Of a stretch of 14,088 nucleotides of DNA, positions 8,852 to 13,914 are shown piece by piece. The position numbers and the translations under genes were made by a program. The stretch spans positions 1 to 14,088 of the forward strand of contig JBGCED010000086.1 in assembly GCA_045106055.1 (NCBI GenBank), read 5' to 3'. This DNA is from JBGCED01 sp045106055 (lineage in GTDB: Bacteria > Pseudomonadota > Alphaproteobacteria > CBDDJK01). Numbering within the stretch: position 1 is the stretch's first letter; each line of letters opens with the position of its first letter. The notes beneath the pieces were generated by a model. The model saw only the letters and a program-made list of their open reading frames with translations. It searched no databases and was not told where the DNA came from.

Positions 8852-8888
8852 AAAGCAAGCACCCGTTTACCACTCACGCACTTGCTTT
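8852..8888 (-). promoter_or_regulatory. Second gdh-leader hairpin with G-U pairs
   Basis: In minus-strand RNA AAAGCAAGUGC (8888 to 8878) can pair with GUGCUUGCUUU (8862 to 8852): 11 pairs including two G-U, with a 15-base loop. On the plus strand only 8 adjacent pairs form before mismatches begin. This again favours a minus-strand RNA structure. There is no T-run beside it. Confidence 0.45.
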
Positions 8889-8915
8889 TATCTTGCTCAC
8901 GCGCCGCAAGGGCTA

Positions 8916-8947
8916 CGCTGCACTAGCAGCGGCGTGCAGTCGCACGC
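8916..8947. repeat. Two adjacent perfect 16-base hairpins
   Basis: CGCTGC-acta-GCAGCG (8916-8931) and GCGTGC-agtc-GCACGC (8932-8947) each have a 6-bp GC-rich stem and a 4-base loop, and lie back to back without a spacer base. A competing stem, CGCGCCGC (8900-8907) with GCGGCGTG (8929-8936), would break both. The block is clearly more GC-rich than the surrounding DNA and lies between the sodB stop and the gdh leader. Confidence 0.75.
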
Positions 8948-8952
8948 TTTTT
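8932..8952 (+). terminator. Possible plus-strand intrinsic terminator
   Basis: The second hairpin (6-bp GC-rich stem, 4-base loop, 8932-8947) is followed on the plus strand by TTTTT (8948-8952). This is the layout of a short intrinsic terminator for transcription running rightward. No plus-strand gene is visible upstream, so it would end either antisense transcription or an unrecognised small RNA. In the minus direction the hairpin has no T-run after it. Confidence 0.35.
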
Positions 8953-9007
8953 AGCGCTTAAGCGCTTGCTTTTTTGAACGCTTGCTTGTTTAAGCGCTTG
9001 CAAGATT
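8953..9007. repeat. Palindrome and three imperfect tandem repeats over the sodB stop codon
   Basis: A perfect 14-base palindrome AGCGCTTAAGCGCT (8953-8966) runs into three near-copies of an AAGCGCTTGCTTGTTT-like unit: 8960-8976, 8977-8991 (one base lost) and 8992-9007. The third copy encodes the last residues of SodB (NLASA) and the TAA stop at 8990-8992. The AAGCGCTT blocks in copies one and three can pair with each other. Confidence 0.6.
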
Positions 9008-9589
9008 GCTGTTTGCAAATTCCCAATTTACCAATGAATTTAAAAAAGTTTCCATATATTTGGGGCGTAAATTTTGATAATCCAAATAATACGCATGTTC
9101 CCATACATCCATGGTTAAAATGGGGGTAACCCCATCGCGCACCGCAGGCGTATCGGCATTTAACGATTTTTCAACTTTCAGCGTTCCATTATCCAAGACA
9201 AGCCAAGCCCAGCCGCTGCCAAATTGGGTTGCGCCCGCATTTTTAAATTGAGCCGCAAATTCATCATAAGACCCAAAATCTGCGTCAATTTTGGCTGCAA
9301 TCGCGCCCGTTGGCTTTCCCCCACCATTTGGTGCCATGGAATGCCAATAAAAACTATGATTCCAAATTTGGGCAGCTTGATTGAACAGGCCCTGATTATT
9401 ATCCTTATGGGCTGCGTGCATAATTTCATCAAGGCTTGCATTTTCAAGCGGTGTGCCTTGAATAAGTTCGTTGGTTTTTACCACATAGGCATTATGATGC
9501 TTGCCATGGTGAAACCCAAGGGTTTCAGCCGAAATATGGGGGGCTAGCGCATCAATTTTATAGGGTAAGTCAGGCAGTGCAACAGTCAT
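8990..9589 (-). CDS. sodB: Superoxide dismutase, iron type
   Basis: Dismutates superoxide to oxygen and hydrogen peroxide in the cytosol. Seen: 199 residues, the usual length, with all four metal ligands in place: His27 (FHHGKHH), His78 (IWNHSFYW), Asp161 and His165 (MDVWEHAYYLDY). Gln74 in NQAAQIWNH is the outer-sphere glutamine position typical of Fe-SOD rather than Mn-SOD, and the N-terminus closely resembles E. coli SodB. There is no signal peptide. The ATG at 9589 has an AAAGGAAA ribosome-binding site. It starts 53 bases after the rpoH stop with no terminator between, so it may be co-transcribed with rpoH; a CtrA-type box in that gap hints at a further promoter. The last codons lie in a tandem-repeat tract. 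Metal choice is inferred from motifs. Confidence 0.96.
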   Translation of the reverse strand: MTVALPDLPYKIDALAPHISAETLGFHHGKHHNAYVVKTNELIQGTPLENASLDEIMHAAHKDNNQGLFNQAAQIWNHSFYWHSMAPNGGGKPTGAIAAKIDADFGSYDEFAAQFKNAGATQFGSGWAWLVLDNGTLKVEKSLNADTPAVRDGVTPILTMDVWEHAYYLDYQNLRPKYMETFLNSLVNWEFANSNLASA

Positions 9590-9623
9590 GTTTTTTCCTT
9601 TTAATTAAAGTTTGTGAATGGGG

Positions 9624-9638
9624 TTAATGTGCGTTTAA
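9624..9638 (-). promoter_or_regulatory. CtrA-type box upstream of sodB
   Basis: On the minus strand TTAA-ACGCACA-TTAACC gives an exact TTAA-N7-TTAAC match to the Caulobacter CtrA consensus, within the 53-base rpoH-sodB gap. Just downstream, CCCCATTC (9616-9623) resembles the -10 element of heat-shock (sigma-32) promoters; a CTTAAA (9642-9647) lies 18 bases upstream of CCCCAT, slightly too far for a good -35. Pattern match only. Confidence 0.4.
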
Positions 9639-9642
9639 TATT

Positions 9643-10542
9643 TTAAGCGCGTTGACCAGAAAGGCTTAACATTTTTGCTTGAAGCTTGTCAAAGGCGCGT
9701 ACTTCAATTTGGCGAATCCGTTCGCGGCTAACCCCCAGCTTTTGGCTTAATTCTTCCAAAGTCTTAACGGGATCCAGCAAGCGCCGCGCCCTGATGATTT
9801 CAACCTCGCGCGGGTTTAACACCTGCATTGCTTGCTCCAGCATGTTATGGTGATGGGATTGCAGCTGATTGCCAACCGCAATTTGTTCTGGTGTGCTTGA
9901 ATCATCCTCCAGCAAATCAATCCATTCGCCGTCGCCGTCCGCCTGATGGCTGATCGGTGCATTTAACGATACATCCCCGCCAGAAAGCCTGCGATTCATC
10001 ATCACCACTTCTTTTTCTTCAACCATCAAATGAGTCGCAATGGATTTAACGGTTTCAGGCGCAAGATCGCCATCTTCAAACGCATCCAATTTGGACTTTA
10101 AACGCTTTAAGTTAAAGAATAATTTCTTTTGGGCTGCGGTTGTGCCAATTTTAACCAGCGACCAGCTTCTTAAGATATATTCTTGAATGGATGCCCTGAT
10201 CCACCACATGGCATAGGTTGAAAGCCTAAAGCCGCGTTCAACATCAAACCGTTTCACGGCTTGCATCAAGCCGATATTCCCCTCGGATATAAGTTCCGAA
10301 ATCGGCAAGCCATAGCCCCGAAATCCAGAGGCGATCTTTGCGACCAAGCGTAAATGGCTGGTTACCAATTTTTGAGCAGCAACGCTGTCGCCTTGTTCTT
10401 GCCAGCGCCGTGCAAGCCCAAACTCTTCTTCGACGCTAAGCATTGGAAAGCGCTTAATTTCCTGCAAATAACGGGTCAAGCCCCCTTCTTGGTCGGGGCT
10501 GAATGATGGTGCAGGTAAAGTTTGTGCTGTTGCTTTTGTCAT
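9643..10542 (-). CDS. rpoH: RNA polymerase heat-shock sigma factor RpoH (sigma-32)
   Basis: Directs RNA polymerase to heat-shock promoters; in alphaproteobacteria RpoH also serves oxidative and singlet-oxygen stress responses. Seen: 299 residues. Region 1.2/2.1 starts near LTRYLQEIKRFPML (22-35). Region 2 contains LRLVAKIASGFRGYGLP (64-80), SEGNIGLMQAVKRFD (86-100) and STYAMWWIRASIQEYI (108-123). The RpoH box is AQKKLFFNLKRLK (137-149), which separates it from RpoD. Region 4.2 carries the helix-turn-helix TLEELSQKLGVSRERIRQIE (261-280). The start has AGGAAAGG (10552-10559) at 9 bases. A near-consensus promoter with a dyad operator lies directly upstream, and sodB follows on the same strand. 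Alphaproteobacteria often have two rpoH genes; I cannot tell which paralog this is. Confidence 0.96.
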   Translation of the reverse strand: MTKATAQTLPAPSFSPDQEGGLTRYLQEIKRFPMLSVEEEFGLARRWQEQGDSVAAQKLVTSHLRLVAKIASGFRGYGLPISELISEGNIGLMQAVKRFDVERGFRLSTYAMWWIRASIQEYILRSWSLVKIGTTAAQKKLFFNLKRLKSKLDAFEDGDLAPETVKSIATHLMVEEKEVVMMNRRLSGGDVSLNAPISHQADGDGEWIDLLEDDSSTPEQIAVGNQLQSHHHNMLEQAMQVLNPREVEIIRARRLLDPVKTLEELSQKLGVSRERIRQIEVRAFDKLQAKMLSLSGQRA

Positions 10543-10574
10543 AATCTTAGACCTTTCCTAAAGCATCTTTTATC

Positions 10575-10587
10575 TTATGATTCATAA
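10575..10587. promoter_or_regulatory. Small dyad containing a GANTC methylation site at the rpoH promoter
   Basis: TTATGA-T-TCATAA is a perfect 13-base dyad. On the minus strand it contains GAATC (10579-10583), the CcrM target, placed immediately downstream of the -10 box (10584-10589) and near the expected transcription start. Its outer bases overlap the -10 and the larger dyad by two bases. Methylation-dependent (GcrA-type) control is an inference. Confidence 0.45.
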
Positions 10588-10612
10588 TAGGACTAATTTA
10601 GTCCTATTTCAA
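10584..10612 (-). promoter_or_regulatory. rpoH sigma-70 promoter
   Basis: On the minus strand TTGAAA (10607-10612) and TATTAT (10584-10589) are separated by exactly 17 bases; each box matches the consensus at 5 of 6 positions. The start site would be near 10577, leaving a leader of about 35 bases with a good ribosome-binding site. This is the clearest promoter in the window. Confidence 0.7.
10586..10608. promoter_or_regulatory. Perfect 23-bp dyad operator, IscR-like, in the rpoH promoter spacer
   Basis: Arms AATAGGACTAA (10586-10596) and TTAGTCCTATT (10598-10608) are exact reverse complements around one central T. The inner 13 bases, GACTAATTTAGTC, fit the core of the E. coli IscR type-1 consensus as I recall it (GACTRWWWYAGTC). 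It fills the -35/-10 spacer and touches both boxes, the classic position of a repressor site. The low GC and lack of a T-run argue against a terminator for proB. Which regulator binds is not shown by the sequence; an Rrf2-family Fe-S protein is the best guess. Confidence 0.6.
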
Positions 10613-10614
10613 GT

Positions 10615-10645
10615 AAAAAACGCAAATGAACCTTGATGAAGCGTT
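10615..10645 (-). terminator. Weak possible proB terminator
   Basis: On the minus strand AACGC (10645 to 10641) can pair with GCGTT (10623 to 10619) around a 17-base loop, and six T (10615-10620, two shared with the stem end) follow. The stem is short and the loop long, so termination would be inefficient at best. It is placed correctly, just after proB and before the rpoH promoter. Confidence 0.25.
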
Positions 10646-10653
10646 AAATATTT

Positions 10654-11838
10654 TTAATCTAATAGCGCAAGATCATCGCGGTGAATAAGGGTGGGGCGAC
10701 CTGAAAAGCCCAATATTTTGGGGATTTCATTGCTATGATGCCCCATAATTAAGCTGGTTTGATGGTCATCATAGGCGCTAAGCCCAATGCCAATGATTTT
10801 ATCTTGATCATCGCCATCCACATGCAAAGTTAGTGCATCGCCGCGATCAAAATCGCCCGTTACAGCAATCACGCCAGATGGCAGCAGGCTATTTCCTGCT
10901 TGAAGCGCGCGCCAAGCCCCTTGATCGATGGTTAAGCTGCCTTTGGGGTGAATTGTGCCAGCAATCCAGCTTTTTCGCGCCTGCATCGGCGATGATTGCG
11001 ATTTAAACAGGCTAAAGCGAACGCTAGGCGAATCATTCTGGGTTAATGTTTGAAGCGGATGGTGCTGCTTTCCCTTCATAATGATCATATCGCAGCCCGC
11101 TTGCATTGCAATCTTTGCCGCTTGCAGCTTGGTTTCCATCCCGCCAGAAGAATTGCCCTTGGGGGCTTTGCCGCCCATTGCCATGATGGATGGATCAAGC
11201 ACTTCTATGGTTGGTAAATGGGCTGCATCTTTATCAAGCCTTGGATCAGCGGTATAAAGCCCATCAACATCGCTTAATAAAATCAGCAAATCCGCGCTAA
11301 CCATGGCGGCAACCCGCGCTGCCAAGCGATCATTATCGCCATAGCGAATTTCAGCAGTGGTCACCGTATCATTTTCATTAATCACAGGGATATAGTTCAT
11401 TTCCAGCAGCTGCAAGATGGCTTGGCGCGCGTTTAGATGGCGGTTGCGCTGTTCTGTATCTTGGGGGGTAAGCAGAATTTGCGCAGCTTTTAACCCATAT
11501 TCCCCCAAGGCGTGCTGATAGGCCTCCATCAACAAGGATTGCCCGATTGCCGCCGCCGCTTGCTTTTCATCCAGCTTTAATTTCTGCTCATGCCAGCCAA
11601 GCTGGCTGCGACCAAGCGCGATTGATCCAGAAGTGACAATGATGAATTTGGTGGGTAAGGCTTTATTATTGCCATCTTGGCTATTCCCGTCAGGCTTAGG
11701 GGCTGCGCTTGCAATATCCGCAGCCAAGGCTTGCAGCCATTTATCGCGCAATGTTAAATCCGCAGGATCAACCAACAAAGCAGAGCCAATTTTAATGACC
11801 ACCAGCCTGTATTTTCCGCAATTTGGAATATCAATCAT
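10654..11838 (-). CDS. proB: Glutamate 5-kinase with C-terminal PUA domain
   Basis: Phosphorylates L-glutamate at the gamma-carboxyl, the first and feedback-controlled step of proline synthesis. Seen: 394 residues; amino-acid kinase domain with VIKIGSALL (14-22), TSGSIALG (69-76), NENDTVT (154-160), YGDNDRLAARVA (166-177), LLSDVDGLY (188-196) and GGMETKLQAA (232-241); then a PUA domain from about residue 295 (GTIHPKGSL, DRGDALTLH). An insertion rich in N, D, G and K (about 47-62, PKPDGNSQDGNNK) sits before the TSG loop and is absent from E. coli ProB. A TTG at 11874 would add 12 residues and overlap the hemF stop by 4 bases; I prefer the ATG at 11838, which matches the family N-terminus. It follows hemF by 32 bases. 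The usual partners obgE and proA are not in the window. Confidence 0.95.
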   Translation of the reverse strand: MIDIPNCGKYRLVVIKIGSALLVDPADLTLRDKWLQALAADIASAAPKPDGNSQDGNNKALPTKFIIVTSGSIALGRSQLGWHEQKLKLDEKQAAAAIGQSLLMEAYQHALGEYGLKAAQILLTPQDTEQRNRHLNARQAILQLLEMNYIPVINENDTVTTAEIRYGDNDRLAARVAAMVSADLLILLSDVDGLYTADPRLDKDAAHLPTIEVLDPSIMAMGGKAPKGNSSGGMETKLQAAKIAMQAGCDMIIMKGKQHHPLQTLTQNDSPSVRFSLFKSQSSPMQARKSWIAGTIHPKGSLTIDQGAWRALQAGNSLLPSGVIAVTGDFDRGDALTLHVDGDDQDKIIGIGLSAYDDHQTSLIMGHHSNEIPKILGFSGRPTLIHRDDLALLD

Positions 11839-11870
11839 GGGTTTATACTTTTCAATTATGGCGCAGCAGA

Positions 11871-12767
11871 TCAATGCCAGCTGGCGGTGGGGGGCATGGA
11901 AACCAAAATCGCCTCGGTATGTCCATTGGTCATCAATCCAAATTTTGTGCCGCGATCATAAATTAAATTAAATTCAACATAGCGGCTGCGTTTATGTTCT
12001 TGGGCTTGCTTGTCGGCTTGTGTCCATGCTTTATCATAATGCCGCGCGATGATTTCAGGATAAATATCGCGAAATGCACCGCCAACCGCCTTGGTAAAGG
12101 CAAAATCCTGATCCCAGCCTTGGCGGTTTAAATAATCATAGAAAATGCCGCCAACCCCGCGCATTTCATCGCGGTGGGGCAGGTAAAAATATTTGTCGCA
12201 CCATGCCTTAAATTCATCATAATAGCCCGCATCATGGTGATCGCAAGCCTGTTTGAACGCATGGTGAAAATCTGCGGTATCTTGGGCAATGGGAAAGATC
12301 GGGGTTAAATCGCCGCCGCCGCCAAACCAGCTTTTGCTGGTGACCACCAGCCTTGTATTCATATGGGCAATCGGCACATGGGGCGATCTTGGATGGGCGA
12401 CCAGCGATATGCCCGATGCCCAAAAATTGCGGTTTCCTTGTTCTGCGCCTGGAATGGAGGCTGCAAATTCTTCTGAGAACTGCCCGTAAACGGTTGAGCA
12501 ATTCACCCCAACTTTTTCAAAAACCCGCCCTCCGCGCATTACCGCCATCACCCCGCCGCCGCTATCGCTGGTTGGATCAACCTGATCTTCGCGCTTCCAA
12601 GAACTGCGCTGAAAACGCCCCGCTGGAATGCCATCAATTTGTGGATGAAGCGGCACGCGATCTTCTAAGGCTTCAAATTTTGCACAAATCTGATCGCGTA
12701 AAGTTTCAAACCATGCTTTTGCTTCTGCCTTTTGGGACTCATTGGCAATTGGGGGTTTATCTGTCAT
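11871..12767 (-). CDS. hemF: Oxygen-dependent coproporphyrinogen III oxidase
   Basis: Converts coproporphyrinogen III to protoporphyrinogen IX with molecular oxygen in aerobic heme synthesis; a soluble homodimer. Seen: 298 residues. Motifs in order are GGGVMAVMRGG (70-80), ASGISLVAHPRSPHVPIAH (117-135), WFGGGGDLTP (147-156), YFYLPHRDEMRGVGG (193-207) and RYVEFNLIYDRGTKFGL (262-278). Compared with E. coli HemF it has a longer N-terminus and ends at SMPPTASWH, about 20 residues earlier. I recall the same short end in other alphaproteobacterial HemF proteins, and no frameshifted tail is readable in the other frames, so I do not call it truncated. It begins 24 bases after the xdhC stop and leads into proB. 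The Shine-Dalgarno is weak. It implies an aerobic lifestyle. Confidence 0.96.
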   Translation of the reverse strand: MTDKPPIANESQKAEAKAWFETLRDQICAKFEALEDRVPLHPQIDGIPAGRFQRSSWKREDQVDPTSDSGGGVMAVMRGGRVFEKVGVNCSTVYGQFSEEFAASIPGAEQGNRNFWASGISLVAHPRSPHVPIAHMNTRLVVTSKSWFGGGGDLTPIFPIAQDTADFHHAFKQACDHHDAGYYDEFKAWCDKYFYLPHRDEMRGVGGIFYDYLNRQGWDQDFAFTKAVGGAFRDIYPEIIARHYDKAWTQADKQAQEHKRSRYVEFNLIYDRGTKFGLMTNGHTEAILVSMPPTASWH

Positions 12768-12782
12768 TTGGCACTGGCTTTC

Positions 12783-12798
12783 ATTATATCATTATATC
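12783..12798 (-). promoter_or_regulatory. Tandem 8-base repeat giving two TATAAT boxes ahead of hemF
   Basis: ATTATATC occurs twice in tandem (12783-12790 and 12791-12798), so the minus strand reads GATATAAT twice. The copy nearer hemF has TGA before TATAAT (12783-12788), an extended -10 pattern; no good -35 is visible. The start site would leave a leader of only about 9 bases. The repeat also contains the xdhC stop (12792-12794). It could be a hemF promoter or chance in AT-rich DNA. Confidence 0.35.
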
Positions 12799-13793
12799 GT
12801 GTGTGTTAAAATTTCATGCAAAACGCCAAGCGCAATCAGCCCAGGTTCTTTGCCTGCGGGTGCGGCTTTGGCAAGCGGCATGGTTAGGCGGTGTAACGCC
12901 GCATCATCCAGCCCATCATCGCGGTAATTTTTTAAAAAGCGCGCAGTTTTGGTTTTTGATCCGATAATGCCGATAAAGGATAAATCATCCCGTTCAAGCA
13001 AATATTTGCCAAGCGTGTAATCCAGTTCATGGCTGTGGGTCATAATGACCACAAATGCCCCGCTTGGGATGGTTTTGCTGATCGTTTCTGGCGTGTAATC
13101 ATCACAGCTTGCATTGGCAGGCAATAATAATTGATCGCAAATTTCGGCGCGCTGATCCATTAAATGAATGTGAATCGGCAGGCTGTTTGCGGTTAAGGCG
13201 ATGGCTTGCCCCACATGCCCCGCCCCAAACACATATAAATGCTGCCAGCCATTATTTAAGGCTTGATCATGCAAATGATCCATTGTTGAAGCCACAGCGT
13301 GCCAGTATGGCGGTTGTTCCAAATCATCCATTGAAAAATAAAGATAGCCCGCCTGATTTGGGGCTTGCGTGATCTTGGAGGCTGCAATTTCCAGCCAAGG
13401 CAAGGCTTGGTCCATGTTTGTTCTGGTGGGGATGGGCTGAAACAGCAAATGCACCGCCCCGCCGCAGCATTGCCCCAGATCTGGGCCCAGCAAATAATCC
13501 TGCTTTAAGCGGACTTGAAATTTGCCTTGATTCAGCATTTCGCGCGCTTTGGCAATGGCTTCAAATTCCAGCTGCCCGCCGCCAAGTGTGCCATAATGCT
13601 GATTTTGATCAATCAGCATCCAGCTTGCCTTTTCGCGTGGTGCGCTGCCCTTATGACCCGTGACCATGATCAAGATCATATCATTGCGGCTTGAAAGCGC
13701 AAGCCTTACCCACGCATTTGGCGCAAGCATCGCTGCAGGAATTGTGCCAGTAGCGGAGGCAAAATGATTTAAAAAAGAATCGGCTTTGGTCAT
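12792..13793 (-). CDS. xdhC: XdhC-type molybdenum cofactor insertion/maturation protein
   Basis: XdhC proteins bind the molybdenum cofactor, protect and sulfurate it with a partner desulfurase, and deliver it to xanthine dehydrogenase-type molybdoenzymes. Seen: 333 residues; N-terminal XdhC/CoxI domain with GSAPRE (49-54), GTLGGGQLEFEA (68-79) and the two-cysteine motif LGPDLGQCCGG (102-112); then a C-terminal Rossmann-like domain with VFGAGHVGQA (188-197), MTHSHELDY (251-259) and GIIGSKTKTARF (275-286). The length is normal and the ends match the family. No xdhA, xdhB, coxL or moaA-like gene is in the window, and the partial ORF upstream does not look like a xanthine dehydrogenase subunit, so the client enzyme is unknown. 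It may share a transcript with hemF. The Shine-Dalgarno is poor. Confidence 0.92.
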   Translation of the reverse strand: MTKADSFLNHFASATGTIPAAMLAPNAWVRLALSSRNDMILIMVTGHKGSAPREKASWMLIDQNQHYGTLGGGQLEFEAIAKAREMLNQGKFQVRLKQDYLLGPDLGQCCGGAVHLLFQPIPTRTNMDQALPWLEIAASKITQAPNQAGYLYFSMDDLEQPPYWHAVASTMDHLHDQALNNGWQHLYVFGAGHVGQAIALTANSLPIHIHLMDQRAEICDQLLLPANASCDDYTPETISKTIPSGAFVVIMTHSHELDYTLGKYLLERDDLSFIGIIGSKTKTARFLKNYRDDGLDDAALHRLTMPLAKAAPAGKEPGLIALGVLHEILTHTI

Positions 13794-13914
13794 GGATATT
13801 TACATCATTCATTTGTAAATTGATCAAGCGGTATAAATAGCAAAAAACGCCCAGACAACAAGTCAAAATTTTGTATATGCTTAAATTCCTTGAATTTTAA
13901 TAAGGCGCATTAGA
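13794..13914 (-). promoter_or_regulatory. xdhC upstream gap with weak promoter and AT-rich palindromes
   Basis: A 121-base AT-rich gap. On the minus strand TTGTTG (13856-13861) and TATTTA (13834-13839) are 16 bases apart, a weak sigma-70 pair. Upstream of it lie CAAAATTTTG (13864-13873, perfect 10-base palindrome) and AAATTC-ctt-GAATTT (13883-13897, 6-bp arms). These could be operator-like or part of the end of the preceding gene, but AT-rich DNA gives such palindromes easily. Confidence 0.3.

Noticed and set aside
8953..9007. CRISPR-like array
   Set aside because: The repeats are 15-17 bases, directly tandem without spacers, and part of a coding end; there are no cas genes.
10586..10608. 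Reading the rpoH-upstream dyad as a proB terminator
   Set aside because: The stem is AT-rich and no T-run follows it in the minus direction; its exact fit between the promoter boxes makes an operator more likely.
11839..11874. TTG start for proB overlapping the hemF stop by four bases
   Set aside because: Translational coupling is possible, but the ATG at 11838 gives the usual ProB N-terminus and the extra residues (MICCAIIEKYKP) have no family match that I know.
11871..11900. HemF C-terminus apparently truncated by about 20 residues relative to E. coli
   Set aside because: No frameshifted remnant of the tail is readable downstream, and as I recall other alphaproteobacterial HemF proteins also end near the MPP..W motif.
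12353..12967. A 204-codon open frame on the plus strand across hemF and xdhC
   Set aside because: It lies antisense to two well-supported genes, has no recognisable domain, and has no ribosome-binding site that I could see.
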